DNA of 64,000 nucleotides from Dietzia sp. ANT_WB102 (GTDB taxonomy: Bacteria > Actinomycetota > Actinomycetes > Mycobacteriales > Mycobacteriaceae): assembly GCF_008369165.1 (NCBI RefSeq), contig NZ_VOBA01000001.1, forward strand, positions 186,001 to 250,000. The letters run 5' to 3'. Of the stretch, positions 43,797-52,912 are shown one piece after another; the stretch's first letter is position 1; each line of letters starts with the position of its first letter. The notes under the pieces were generated by a model. It was not told the origin of the DNA. It saw only the letters and a list, made by a program, of their open reading frames with translations, and did not search any database. A program made the position numbers and the translations under genes.

Positions 43797-44672
43797 TCAG
43801 TCCACCGCGCGGTGGATGAACCCGCGCAGTCCGAGGACGAGGAACACCGAGGTCGACACCGCGAGTCCGAGGGCGATCCATCCCGCCCCAAGATGCGGCG
43901 AGTCGGTTAGGGCAGCGCGCATGCCCTCGGAGACGTAGGTGAGCGGGTTGAACAACGTCACGACCTGGAACCACCGCAGCGAGTCGAGCAACTGCCACGG
44001 GTAGAAGGTCGCGCCGGTGAAGATCAACGGCGTCAGCGCGACCGCGAAGATGATGTTGATGCGATTCGCCGGAACCATCGTCCCCAATACCAGACCGATC
44101 GACGCCCCCGCAAATCCCCCAACGATCAGCAGGACGATGAACATTCCCCAGTGCGCACCGGCGGTCTGCAACCCGTTCGGGAGGATGAGTTCCCCCAGCG
44201 GCAGGATCAGCAGCGCCGCGATCATCGACCTACCGGTCGCGAACACCAGCTTCTCCACCCCCACCATCAGCGGGGAGATCGGCGCCAACAGACGGTCCTC
44301 GATCTCCTTTGTGTAGGAGAACTCGATCACCAGGGGCAACGACACGTTCTGCAGGGCCGTCAAGACTAGCGTCAGCGCGATGATCCCCGGCAGCAGTTGC
44401 GTGGCATAACTCGCGTTTGCCGCGCCGATCTTGGGCAGGACCAGGCCGAAGACGAAGAGGAACGCCAACGGCTGCATCAGCGACTGCGCGAGAAACCCGC
44501 CGAGTTCGTGGCGGAGGGTGTTCCAGATGTCGCGCTGCAACAATCCCAGGAAGGCTCTCGGGCCGGTAGCGCGCGCCAGCGTGGGATCGAGAGTCGCCCG
44601 CCCACCCGGCCGGGACGGAGACTGCGCGGGCGCACCCGCGGCCCACTCGGAGTGTCCACCCTGGTCATTCAT
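43797..44672 (-). CDS. ABC-2 type exporter permease
   Basis: 291 residues with six predicted membrane helices of the ABC-2 family (DrrB/NodJ type): LLPGIIALTLVLTALQNVS, FSYTKEIEDRLLAPISPLMV and IIFAVALTPLIFTGATFYPW are the characteristic blocks. It forms the membrane part of an exporter with the overlapping ATPase gene (4-bp overlap at 44669-44672). The substrate could be a drug, lipid or polymer. Confidence 0.9.
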   Translation of the reverse strand: MNDQGGHSEWAAGAPAQSPSRPGGRATLDPTLARATGPRAFLGLLQRDIWNTLRHELGGFLAQSLMQPLAFLFVFGLVLPKIGAANASYATQLLPGIIALTLVLTALQNVSLPLVIEFSYTKEIEDRLLAPISPLMVGVEKLVFATGRSMIAALLILPLGELILPNGLQTAGAHWGMFIVLLIVGGFAGASIGLVLGTMVPANRINIIFAVALTPLIFTGATFYPWQLLDSLRWFQVVTLFNPLTYVSEGMRAALTDSPHLGAGWIALGLAVSTSVFLVLGLRGFIHRAVD

Positions 44673-45658
44673 CGCAGCTCACGCCCTGTCAGATGCACGA
44701 ATACGTCCTCGAGGCTGCCCTCGAGCCGGTGGACATCCCGGACCACGGCGCCGCGTTGTTCGGCGACCGTGATCACCTCGCCCAGTCGACGGTCGCCGTA
44801 GCACCGCACACGCCACTGCCCGTCGTCGATCTCCGCGGATTCCGTCTTGCCGAGCTCCGCCAGCAGCGGTGCCGGATCGTCCCGCGAGTCCAGCAGAAGT
44901 TCGATGCCGCGCCCGCCCGGCAGCAGTTCGCGCAGGCCGGCGGGGGTGTCCAACGCGATCCGCTCACCATGGTCCACGATCGCGATCCTCTCGCACAGGC
45001 GGTCCGCTTCCCCCATGTCGTGCGTGGTGAGCACGATGGTGGTGCCGTCGCGGTGCAGCTCGGTGACGCGGTCCCACAGGAACAGCCGGGACTGGGGATC
45101 CAGGCCTGTGGTCGGTTCGTCGAGGAACAGCAGCGGTGGGTGGTGCATCAGCGCACGTGCGATGAGCAGACGCTGGGCCATCCCACCGGAGAAGTTTCCC
45201 ACCTGCTCGTCCGCCCGGTCGGCGAGCCCGAACTGTTCCAGCAATTCACGGGAACGCTGTCGCCGTTCCCGCAGGCGCATCCCGAAGTAGGCACCGTGGA
45301 ACGTCAGGTTTTCCAGGGCGGTGAGCGAGCGGTCAAGATTGCTTTGCTGCGGCATCACGGCGATCCGTCGTTTCACCGCCTGGGGCTCGGCCACCACGTC
45401 GATCCCGTCGATCCGGGCCGTGCCGGACGTCGGTTTGACCCGCGTGGTGAGAATGCCGAGCGTCGTGGTCTTTCCGGCGCCGTTGGGCCCGAGGAGTCCG
45501 AAGAGTTCACCGCGCCCGACGGTGAAATCCACACCCTTGAGTGCGAGGGGCCCGCGCCTGCCGTACTGCTTGCGCAGTTCGTGGACCTCGATCATCGCCT
45601 CGGCGACGCCGTCGTCCGTGATGGTGCCGCCGGGCCCGACGTCCTGGTGTTCCTTCAC
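44669..45658 (-). CDS. ABC exporter ATP-binding protein (DrrA-like)
   Basis: 329 residues. Walker A GLLGPNGAGKTTTLGIL, signature NFSGGMAQRLLIARAL and Walker B LLFLDEPTTGLDPQSR followed by the H-loop TTHDMGEADRL. A C-terminal domain of about 90 residues is typical of DrrA-type exporters. The start is GTG 45658 with GGAGG 5 nt upstream. It is divergent from an IclR-type regulator gene at 45808, which could control it. Confidence 0.92.
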   Translation of the reverse strand: MKEHQDVGPGGTITDDGVAEAMIEVHELRKQYGRRGPLALKGVDFTVGRGELFGLLGPNGAGKTTTLGILTTRVKPTSGTARIDGIDVVAEPQAVKRRIAVMPQQSNLDRSLTALENLTFHGAYFGMRLRERRQRSRELLEQFGLADRADEQVGNFSGGMAQRLLIARALMHHPPLLFLDEPTTGLDPQSRLFLWDRVTELHRDGTTIVLTTHDMGEADRLCERIAIVDHGERIALDTPAGLRELLPGGRGIELLLDSRDDPAPLLAELGKTESAEIDDGQWRVRCYGDRRLGEVITVAEQRGAVVRDVHRLEGSLEDVFVHLTGRELR

Positions 45659-45807
45659 ACGGTCCTCCGATCACGCGACCGCCGGGTGGCGGGTAAGTTC
45701 CGCCCGGCGGTAACCCCGCCGTCAGCGCCCCCACCCCCACAACTATAGTGACCTGAATCACATCGGGGCGACCGCTGTGTCGCTGAGCGTGAACGGAGAA
45801 GCCTCAC

Positions 45808-46602
45808 GTGAGCACTGGGACCGCCAGATCCGATGCCCCCGGCATCCTCGACCGGGTGGATTCGATCCTCGATGTCATCGCGGCCGAGGGGTGCATGACC
45901 CTCACCCAGATCACAGAGGCGACGTCCCTCCCCCGCACCACCGTCCACCGCCTACTCGAGCAGATGGTGGCCAAACGGTGGGTACTGCGGATTCGCAACG
46001 AGTATGAGATCGGCGTCCGACCGTTCCACCTCGGCACCCTTGCCCGCCAGGGCCACTGGTACTTCCGGCTCGCGCGCCCGCACCTGGAGACCATGCGGGA
46101 ACGCACACGCCTCGTCGTCCACCTGGGTTATCTCGACGGCACGGACGTCGTGTGGTGGGACAAGGTCGGTGACACGCGCCTGAGCCTGGTGCCCACCTAC
46201 GTCGGCGGTCGGCACCCGTCGTTCCGAACCGCCGCCGGCAAGGCCCTGCTCGCCTCCGAGGGGCCCGACTACATCGCGACCCACTACGCCGAGGAACTCG
46301 GGCACACCACGCCCGAGAGCCTGAAGACACGCGACGAACTCCTCGAGGAGACCCGGCAGATCCGAGAGGAGGGGCTGGCCCGTTCCCGGGGCGAATTACT
46401 TCCCCACCTGTCCTGTCTCGCCACACCCGTGACCGTGCGCCCGGTGAGCACGAGCGACGGCCATCAGACCGCAACCGCGGTCTCCGTGTGCGGCCCCGTG
46501 GACCGGATAGAGAGCGACACGAGCCTCGCCCATGCCCTACGGACATGCGCGATGGACATCCTCGCGGACATCGCGCAGTCACCCCGGGCCCCGAAGGACT
46601 AG
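45808..46602 (+). CDS. IclR-family transcriptional regulator
   Basis: 264 residues: N-terminal winged helix (about 12-75, GILDRVDSILDVIAAEGCMT and ATSLPRTTVHRLLEQM) and a C-terminal IclR effector domain with FRTAAGKALLASEGPDYIA and HLSCLATPV. IclR proteins commonly control aromatic or sterol catabolism. GTG 45808 has GGAGAAG 6 nt upstream; a TATAGT that could be its -10 lies at 45744-45749. It is divergent from the ABC exporter and converges on the SDR/BVMO pair. Confidence 0.9.
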   Translation: MSTGTARSDAPGILDRVDSILDVIAAEGCMTLTQITEATSLPRTTVHRLLEQMVAKRWVLRIRNEYEIGVRPFHLGTLARQGHWYFRLARPHLETMRERTRLVVHLGYLDGTDVVWWDKVGDTRLSLVPTYVGGRHPSFRTAAGKALLASEGPDYIATHYAEELGHTTPESLKTRDELLEETRQIREEGLARSRGELLPHLSCLATPVTVRPVSTSDGHQTATAVSVCGPVDRIESDTSLAHALRTCAMDILADIAQSPRAPKD

Positions 46603-46635
46603 CCGCCTCTCGTGCTCACCCGTGCCGGAGTCGAC

Positions 46636-47466
46636 CTACTGCGCCGTCAGTCCGGCGTCCACGGCGAGCTGCTGACCGGTGATGTACCTCGACTCGTGGC
46701 TCACGAGGAACAGGATGACGTTGCTCACGTCCTCGGGCTCAACCCACGGCACGGGCAGCAGGTTTCGTGCCGTGAGGGTCTCCGCGGCATCCTCGCGCGT
46801 GGGGTTCTCCAGGTCCGGACGGAGCCGCCGGTAGATACGGTCATTGAGGATCATCGGCGTTGCCACCGATCCCGGGTGCACGGTGTTGACGCGAATCGAC
46901 CGGGGCGCCAGCTCCATCGCCAGCGTCCGGGCCAATCCGACGAGCCCGTGTTTCGCGGCGACGTACTGCCCGGCACCCCGGACACCCTTCAGGCCTGCGG
47001 TCGAGCTGACCATCACCAGCGAGGCGCCGTCCCGCAGATGGGGCTCGGTTGCGCGGACCGTGTTCCAGGCCCCGGTGAGATTGACGTCCAACGAGCGTTG
47101 CCACACGTCGTCGTCGATCTCCCAGACCGGACCAGGGGTCTCGTACACGCCGGCGTTGACCACCACACCGTCCACACGGGGCCGATCACCCAGGTCGTCG
47201 GCGAGGTCGGCGACCCCGTCGGCGACGGCGGCCGCGAGCGCCGTGACGTCCCGGATGTCGGCCGTCCGCCACGCCGCGCGGCCGCCATCAGCGATGATGC
47301 CGTCGCAAATCTCGGCGAGCCTGCCGGCGGCCCCCGCTGATCCCACGTCTAGGGCCAGGATTCGGGCGCCCTCGCCGGCGAGTCGTCGGCAGTGGCTCTC
47401 GCCCATGCCGCCTGCCGCGCCGGTGACGACGACGACGAGATCCTCGGCCCGGAGCGCCCCGCTCAT
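46636..47466 (-). CDS. Short-chain dehydrogenase/reductase
   Basis: 276 residues. Cofactor motif VVVTGAAGGMGESHCRRLAG at the N terminus, NAG in DGVVVNAGVYET, catalytic serine in MVSSTAGLKGVRG and YVAAK as the active YxxxK. The pattern resembles carveol-dehydrogenase-like and mycofactocin-coupled SDRs of actinobacteria, which hold NAD tightly; I cannot prove that subclass. ATG 47466 overlaps the BVMO stop by 4 bp, so the two enzymes are made together, fitting alcohol to ketone to ester chemistry. Confidence 0.9.
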   Translation of the reverse strand: MSGALRAEDLVVVVTGAAGGMGESHCRRLAGEGARILALDVGSAGAAGRLAEICDGIIADGGRAAWRTADIRDVTALAAAVADGVADLADDLGDRPRVDGVVVNAGVYETPGPVWEIDDDVWQRSLDVNLTGAWNTVRATEPHLRDGASLVMVSSTAGLKGVRGAGQYVAAKHGLVGLARTLAMELAPRSIRVNTVHPGSVATPMILNDRIYRRLRPDLENPTREDAAETLTARNLLPVPWVEPEDVSNVILFLVSHESRYITGQQLAVDAGLTAQ

Positions 47467-49085
47467 CGCAGCGCGAACCCTTCGTACCCGGCGTCGGTGA
47501 TCTCCTTGGTGGCGGCGCGGTAGTTGCCGAACCCGCCCGGGTACATCATGAACACCCGCGGCTTGCCGGGGATATTGGCACCGACGTACCACGAGTCCGC
47601 CTTTGTGAACAGCGTCTGGTCTGCCAACCGCGCACACTCCGCCATCCAACCCTGCTGCGCCTGCTCAACGGGCTCGATGGACCGAAGGCCAGCGGAGTCG
47701 AGGTGAGCGATGGTGTCCGAGATCCAGTCCACGTGGTCCTCGGATGTGAGCACCATGTTGGCCAACACACCGGGGCTGCCCGGCCCGTTGACCAGGAACA
47801 TGTTGGGGAAACCCGCGACCATCAGACCCAGGTAGCTACTGACGCCGTCGGCCCACGCGCCGGCCAGGTCCCGGCCGTCCCGCCCGCGGATGTCCATCGC
47901 ACCCAGCGCACCGGTGACGGCGTCGAAGCCGGTTGCAAAGATCAGCACGTCGAGCTCGTGGAGTTCGGGACCGTCCGGTCCCGCGATCTCGACTCCGTCG
48001 GCGGTGATCCGCTGGATCGGTGTGCGACGCAGGTTGACGAGCTTCACGTGATCGGAGTTGTAGGTCTGGAAGTACCCGGAGTCGGTGACGATCCGCTTCG
48101 TACCGATCGGGTGATCGGTGGGGATCAGGTCGTCAGCGACGGCCGGGTCCTCGATCACCGATCGGATCTTCCGCTCGGCGAACTCCTTGGCCAGCTGATT
48201 GGCGTCTTCGTTGCGCAGCTGGTCGGGGAACGCCTTGGAGAACAGGACGCCGCCCAGGTTCCAGTAGTGCTCGTAGACGCGCTCACGCTCTGCCTCGTCC
48301 ACCTCGAGCGTGTTCTTCTCGTGCGGGACGAAGGGCGAGCCACCGCCGGACAGCCGCGACTTCCGCCGACGTTCGTCGTATGTGGCCTTCTGCTCGCGTC
48401 GCTCTTCGTCACTCAGCGGCCGGTTCGCGGCGGGGATCGAGTAGTTGGGGGTGCGCTGGAAGACGGTCACCGACTCAGCCTGGCGCGCCACCTCGGGCAC
48501 CAGCTGGATACCGGAGGAACCGGTGCCGATCACTCCCACCCGCAGACCCGTGAAGTCGACGCCCTCGTGGGGCCACTGCGCGGTGTGCAGGACGCGACCT
48601 GCGAACTCCTCCCGTCCGGGGATGGCGGGGTAGTTCGCCACGGACAGCGCACCGGTCGCGAACACACAGTACTTGCTCGTGATGGTGCCGCTGTCGGTGG
48701 TCACCGTCCACACGCCGGTGTCCTCGTCGAAGTGCGCGGCCGAGACTCGGGTGTTGAATGTGAAGCTGCGTCGCAGGTCGAAGCGGTCTGCGACGTGGTT
48801 GAGGTACGCCAGGATCTCGGGCTGGGTGGCATAGCGTTCAGACCAATCCCACTCCTGCTGCAGCTCGTCGGAGAACGAGTACGAGTAGTCCACACTCTCG
48901 ACGTCACACCGGGCGCCGGGGTAACGGTTGTGGAACCACGTCCCGCCCACGTCAGAGGCGGACTCGAAGCCCTGCACCGACAGTCCGTCACCGCGGAACC
49001 GGTGCACTGCGTACATCCCCGCGATGCCGGCGCCGACCACCACCACGTCCACATCCGTCTTGCTGGGCGAGTTTTCGAGCGTCAT
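47463..49085 (-). CDS. Baeyer-Villiger flavin monooxygenase
   Basis: 540 residues. FAD motif VVVGAGIAGMYAVHRFRGDG, NADPH motif GVIGTGSSGIQLVPEVA and the BVMO fingerprint FAGRVLHTAQWPHEG (FxGxxxHxxxW). The enzyme inserts oxygen next to a ketone using NADPH and O2. GGAGG stands before ATG 49085. It precedes and overlaps the SDR gene. The divergent upstream region has a strong palindrome shared with a binding-protein gene, so both are probably under one regulator. Confidence 0.93.
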   Translation of the reverse strand: MTLENSPSKTDVDVVVVGAGIAGMYAVHRFRGDGLSVQGFESASDVGGTWFHNRYPGARCDVESVDYSYSFSDELQQEWDWSERYATQPEILAYLNHVADRFDLRRSFTFNTRVSAAHFDEDTGVWTVTTDSGTITSKYCVFATGALSVANYPAIPGREEFAGRVLHTAQWPHEGVDFTGLRVGVIGTGSSGIQLVPEVARQAESVTVFQRTPNYSIPAANRPLSDEERREQKATYDERRRKSRLSGGGSPFVPHEKNTLEVDEAERERVYEHYWNLGGVLFSKAFPDQLRNEDANQLAKEFAERKIRSVIEDPAVADDLIPTDHPIGTKRIVTDSGYFQTYNSDHVKLVNLRRTPIQRITADGVEIAGPDGPELHELDVLIFATGFDAVTGALGAMDIRGRDGRDLAGAWADGVSSYLGLMVAGFPNMFLVNGPGSPGVLANMVLTSEDHVDWISDTIAHLDSAGLRSIEPVEQAQQGWMAECARLADQTLFTKADSWYVGANIPGKPRVFMMYPGGFGNYRAATKEITDAGYEGFALR

Positions 49086-49115
49086 TCTTTCCTCCACGAC
49101 TTCGTGACCTACGTC

Positions 49116-49134
49116 ATATACCTATCAGGTATAT
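49116..49134. promoter_or_regulatory. Strong palindromic operator, copy 1
   Basis: ATATACCT-atc-AGGTATAT has perfect 8-bp arms and lies 31 nt upstream of the BVMO start. A related copy stands at 49232-49246 next to the divergent lipoprotein gene. The AT content is striking in this GC-rich DNA. Confidence 0.7.
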
Positions 49135-49231
49135 TAGCACCGCCACTGCGGCGACGGAACCCCCCATTCACGCCAGCAGCGACCGCCCCGAGGCGGACCG
49201 CCCCGAGACTGACCGCGCACGAAGACGATGC

Positions 49232-49246
49232 ACCTATTAGGTATAT
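49232..49246. promoter_or_regulatory. Strong palindromic operator, copy 2
   Basis: ACCTATTAGGTATAT matches bases 49120-49134 with a single mismatch. It ends 30 nt before the start codon of the binding-protein gene. The inner ACCT-att-AGGT is symmetrical, while the left outer arm is lost. The same regulator probably binds both sites. Confidence 0.65.
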
Positions 49247-49276
49247 GCTGTGGATCACATCAAGGAAAGGGACCGA

Positions 49277-50521
49277 ATGATGACATCACGAGCGAAAGCG
49301 CTGGTGGCGGGGGTCGCAGCCGCCGCACTCGTTCTCACCGGCTGTAGCGACACCCGTCTCGGCGACGACGCGTCCGCCTCGGGCGACGGGCCGTACCGCA
49401 TCTTCTTCACCGCGGACATGTCCGGACCCACGTCGTCGGCGAGCCGTGCCGTCCTCGCGGGAGTCAAGGCCGCGACCGAGCAGGTCAATGAAGCCGGCGG
49501 TATCGGCGGCCGGCAGGTCGAACTGATCGAGAACAACGATCAGAACGACCCGACCAAGGCGGTGAGTGCCCTCCAGGAGGAAATCAATTCCGGCAATCGG
49601 CCGGACATGGTCTACCCGGGCGGCAGCTCGGCGGTGTCCCTCTCGCTCCTGCCCATCACGACCCGCGAAAAGATCTTCTCTGCTGGCGCGACCCAGTCAG
49701 ACCTGCTGAACGACCCCGAGAAGTTCCCGTATCACTTCGGCACCACCGAGCCCGTGGCCACCTACGTACAGGCGCTGGTCAACGAACTCCGCAGCAAGGG
49801 GCGCCAGAAGGTCGCCATGGTGTTCTCCAACGACCCGACCGGCCAAGCGTCTGAAGCTGTCTACCGCAAGGGAATCGAGTCCGCCGGCCTGGAGTTCACC
49901 TCCGTCGGCTACCCCTCCGACGCGCTGAACATGACCCCGCAGCTCGAGCAACTGCGCGCCACCAATCCCGACGCGCTCGTGTTCGAGGGCTACGGCACAC
50001 CTGTCCAGTACGTCATCCAATCCCTCACCGGCATGCGCTGGGATATCCCGGCATACGGCACGGCCACGTCGTCGACCTTCCCCCTCGTCGACCACTTCTC
50101 GCCCGAGCAGCTCGCCAACGTCCTCGTCGTCCAGGAGAACTGGGCCGTCGACGACGGCGAGGTCGCCCCGGAGATGACGGACTTCGCCGAACGCGCCATC
50201 GCGACCTCCGAGGGCTCCGTCATCGCCGACACCGGGATCAGGACCCCGTCCGTGGCGAGCGCGACCGTGCAACTCGCCCGGTGGGCCGCTGAGAAGTCCG
50301 ACGGTGACACGAGCGCACAGGCGATGGCCGACGCACTCACCAGCGGAATCCCCGAGGACGGGGGCGACGCGACCCCGTGGGTCACCGACGCCAAGGGGCC
50401 CAACCCGTACCGGTACACCGTGACGAACCACTTCCCCACCGGCTCACCCGACGTACCGCTGTTCATCACGCCCGGCACCTACAACGACCTGGGCCTCTAC
50501 GTTCCCGGCACCAAGGGCTGA
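49277..50521 (+). CDS. Solute-binding lipoprotein of the LivK/periplasmic binding type I family
   Basis: 414 residues. A signal peptide ends in the lipobox VLTGC, so Cys near residue 22 is lipidated. The body is a two-lobe type I binding fold: YRIFFTADMSGPTSSASRAV, GIGGRQVELIENNDQNDPTK and KVAMVFSNDPTGQASEAVYR match branched-chain amino acid/amide/aromatic-acid receptors. No permease or ATPase gene of that importer type is nearby. ATG 49277 has AAGGAAAGG 6 nt upstream. It is divergent from the BVMO and followed by a padR-type gene. Confidence 0.87.
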   Translation: MMTSRAKALVAGVAAAALVLTGCSDTRLGDDASASGDGPYRIFFTADMSGPTSSASRAVLAGVKAATEQVNEAGGIGGRQVELIENNDQNDPTKAVSALQEEINSGNRPDMVYPGGSSAVSLSLLPITTREKIFSAGATQSDLLNDPEKFPYHFGTTEPVATYVQALVNELRSKGRQKVAMVFSNDPTGQASEAVYRKGIESAGLEFTSVGYPSDALNMTPQLEQLRATNPDALVFEGYGTPVQYVIQSLTGMRWDIPAYGTATSSTFPLVDHFSPEQLANVLVVQENWAVDDGEVAPEMTDFAERAIATSEGSVIADTGIRTPSVASATVQLARWAAEKSDGDTSAQAMADALTSGIPEDGGDATPWVTDAKGPNPYRYTVTNHFPTGSPDVPLFITPGTYNDLGLYVPGTKG

Positions 50522-50548
50522 TCAGCAACCCGATTGCTACTGTTAGGC

Positions 50549-51217
50549 ATGTCCGAAAATAGCGATCCACCTGCGGAGATCGAACTCCCAGCACTGCCCG
50601 CGACCGCGTGGGCAGTGCTGGGGACCCTCTCCTTCGGCGAAGAGCTGTCCGGGTACGACATCAAGACGTGGGCAGACTGGAGCCTGAACTACTTCTACTG
50701 GAGCCCGTCGTTCAGCCAGGTCTACTCAGAACTCAAACGGCTGGAAAGTCACGGCTTCGTGGTCTCCCGCAGCATCCCGGGCGAAACGCGCAAGCGGCGG
50801 GCGTACTCGATCACCCCGGAAGGCCTCGACGCTCTCCGGGGCTGGACCCGCACAGCGGAGGTGGACCGCCCGGCGCTCAAACACTCCACGATCCTGCACC
50901 TGTGGCTGGGGCACCTCAACGACCCGGAGAACCTCAAGGCCCGCGTGCGCGAGCACATCTCACAGATGACAGAACTGCGAGACGGTGCAGCTACCCGGGC
51001 CACGAACGCCGGCAACGAACCGTCATGGGCGTACGCGCAGATGGTCATGGACTGGTCGCGACGCCACTACCAAGCAGAAATCACGATGGCCGAAGAGTTG
51101 CTCGACCAGATCGACGACGCGGCAGCGAAGTTCATCGGCGCCACCATGCAACAGGGCACAGGGCTGCCGGCCCCCGTCGACCCGGGCAAATGGAAGCGGG
51201 CCGGACGCGAGGCATAG
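50549..51217 (+). CDS. PadR-family transcriptional regulator
   Basis: 222 residues: N-terminal PadR winged helix (about 15-105: LPATAWAVLGTLSFGEELSG, YSELKRLESHGFVVSRSIPG, RRAYSITPEGLDALRGW) and a longer helical C-terminal domain for dimerisation (about 120-195). PadR proteins usually sense phenolic or lipophilic compounds. It follows the lipoprotein gene and is the nearest regulator to the two palindromes at 49116 and 49232, so it may bind them. ATG 50549 was chosen; GTG or TTG starts upstream are not needed. Confidence 0.88.
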   Translation: MSENSDPPAEIELPALPATAWAVLGTLSFGEELSGYDIKTWADWSLNYFYWSPSFSQVYSELKRLESHGFVVSRSIPGETRKRRAYSITPEGLDALRGWTRTAEVDRPALKHSTILHLWLGHLNDPENLKARVREHISQMTELRDGAATRATNAGNEPSWAYAQMVMDWSRRHYQAEITMAEELLDQIDDAAAKFIGATMQQGTGLPAPVDPGKWKRAGREA

Positions 51218-51628
51218 CCGCCCACCCATGCCTCGAGGTCGCACGTGAACCACGCCGGGGCACCCTCGATCACCTTGCCCACTCGTCGTCATCAACGGGA
51301 CCGGCTCGAACTTGCGCGCGGCCTTACTCCCTGCGATCGCCGCAACCGCTTCGTCCCCCCTCGCCCAACACGCTCACCGCGAAGCCCGACCGCGACTTGA
51401 GATGCGGCAGCGAGCGCGAGGGGTTGGTCCGCAGCGCACGAATATCGGACAGTCGATCGTCGCGCCCATCGTCGTATCCATACCCCAGCGATACCCAGCA
51501 CCTCCGACGGGCCGATGCACCGATTCCACTCACCGGAAGTGCACGGTGACGTAGACCACACTTTAGGTCACGCTTGGTGCATCAGCATCCCGGCGGTCGC
51601 CCCACCGCCCGCATCGAAAGGTCCACCG
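51218..51628. other. Intergenic leader before the hydroxylase gene
   Basis: A 411-nt gap with no supported gene. Near its end GTGAC (51546-51550) and GTCAC (51567-51571) form a spaced inverted pair that could be part of an operator. Otherwise I see nothing. Confidence 0.4.
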
Positions 51629-52828
51629 ATGACCGGAACCCTTCTTACCGCCGACTCGGTCCTCCCTGCGGTCACCGCAGACCGCACTGCCCTCTTCGAC
51701 GAAGGACTGGAGGCCGACCAGCTCGGCAAGCTGCCCGACGCCACGGTCGCGCGGATGAAGGACGCCGGCGTGATCCGCATGCTCCAGCCCACCGAGTACG
51801 GCGGCATGGAGGCCACCCCCCGGGAGTTCGCCGAGACGGTCATGGGCATCGCCGCGCTCAACCCGAGCGCAGGCTGGGTCGCCGGAATCGTCGGCGTCCA
51901 CCCGTGGCAGCTCGCCATGGCGGACAAAACAGTGCAGGACGATGTCTGGGGCACCGATCCCGATACCTGGATGGCCTCCCCCTACATGCCCAACGGCAAA
52001 GCCGACCGCGTCGAGGGCGGCTACCGCATGTCTGGACGCTGGAGCTTCTCCTCCGGCACCGACCACTGCACCTGGGCCTTCCTCGGCGCAATGGCCCACG
52101 ACGCCGACGGCAACATGGAGATGCCGCCCCGCATGCTGCACGTGGTGATCCCCCGCACCGACTACGAGATCATCGACGACTCCTGGGACGTCGTGGGACT
52201 CAAGGGCACCGGGTCCAAGGACCTCGTCGTGGAGAACGCCTTCATCCCCGAGGCGCGCGTAATGGAGTACGACCACCTCATCGACGGCTCGCAGGTCGCG
52301 GGCGCCGGACTCGAACAGACCCTGTACCGCATGCCGTGGTCGTGCATGTTCCCGCTCGGCATCACCTCGGCCACCATCGGCATTTGCGAGGGCCTGCTCG
52401 ACACCGCCCGCGACTACCTCTCGGACCGGATCAACGCCCAAGGCACCGCGATCAAGGACGATCCCTACGTCCTGTACCAACTCGGCGAGTCGGAGGCCAA
52501 GATCTACCAGGCACGGCAGACGCTCATCGCCAACGCCGAGGAGATCTGGGACATCGTCGACCGGGGCGACGAGGTCACCTTCGCCCGCCGCGCCCAGGGA
52601 CGCCGCACCCAGGTCGAGGCCGCATGGACAGCAGTGCGGGCCGTGGACAACGTCTACGACCGCTGTGGCGGCACCGCCCTTCGGATGGACCGACCCATGC
52701 AGCGATTCTGGCGCGACGCCCACGCCGGCCTGCACCACGCCATCCACGTCCCCAGCACCGTCTACCACGCCTCTGCGCTGTCGGGCCTCGACGTGGACCC
52801 GGAAGGACCGCTACGGGCGATGATCTGA
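51629..52828 (+). CDS. Flavin-dependent hydroxylase, acyl-CoA dehydrogenase fold (HsaA-like)
   Basis: 399 residues with the acyl-CoA dehydrogenase-like fold of two-component monooxygenase oxygenases (HsaA, HpaB-like group). Visible blocks are MLQPTEYGGMEATPREFAET, GYRMSGRWSFSSGTDHCTWA, GLKGTGSKDLVVENAFIPEA and RAVDNVYDRCGGTALRMDRP. Such enzymes hydroxylate phenolic rings using reduced flavin from a separate reductase; no reductase gene lies beside it. The start ATG 51629 has GAAAGG 8 nt upstream. It is followed by an extradiol dioxygenase, the expected next step. Confidence 0.87.
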   Translation: MTGTLLTADSVLPAVTADRTALFDEGLEADQLGKLPDATVARMKDAGVIRMLQPTEYGGMEATPREFAETVMGIAALNPSAGWVAGIVGVHPWQLAMADKTVQDDVWGTDPDTWMASPYMPNGKADRVEGGYRMSGRWSFSSGTDHCTWAFLGAMAHDADGNMEMPPRMLHVVIPRTDYEIIDDSWDVVGLKGTGSKDLVVENAFIPEARVMEYDHLIDGSQVAGAGLEQTLYRMPWSCMFPLGITSATIGICEGLLDTARDYLSDRINAQGTAIKDDPYVLYQLGESEAKIYQARQTLIANAEEIWDIVDRGDEVTFARRAQGRRTQVEAAWTAVRAVDNVYDRCGGTALRMDRPMQRFWRDAHAGLHHAIHVPSTVYHASALSGLDVDPEGPLRAMI

Positions 52829-52912
52829 GTCCCGGACGCCTCCGACGACGCCGCCGCCCCCGGCCGGGCGCGGCGCACCACCCACACCCCATCCCTCGAA
52901 AGGCCACTTCCT

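Noticed and set aside
43490-43891. Ser/Arg-rich minus-strand frame of 133 codons
   Set aside because: It is the out-of-frame shadow of the small hydrophobic protein gene and the end of the ABC permease gene.
47703-49280. Plus-strand open frame of 525 codons
   Set aside because: It is antisense to the BVMO gene, which shows clear FAD, NADPH and BVMO motifs.
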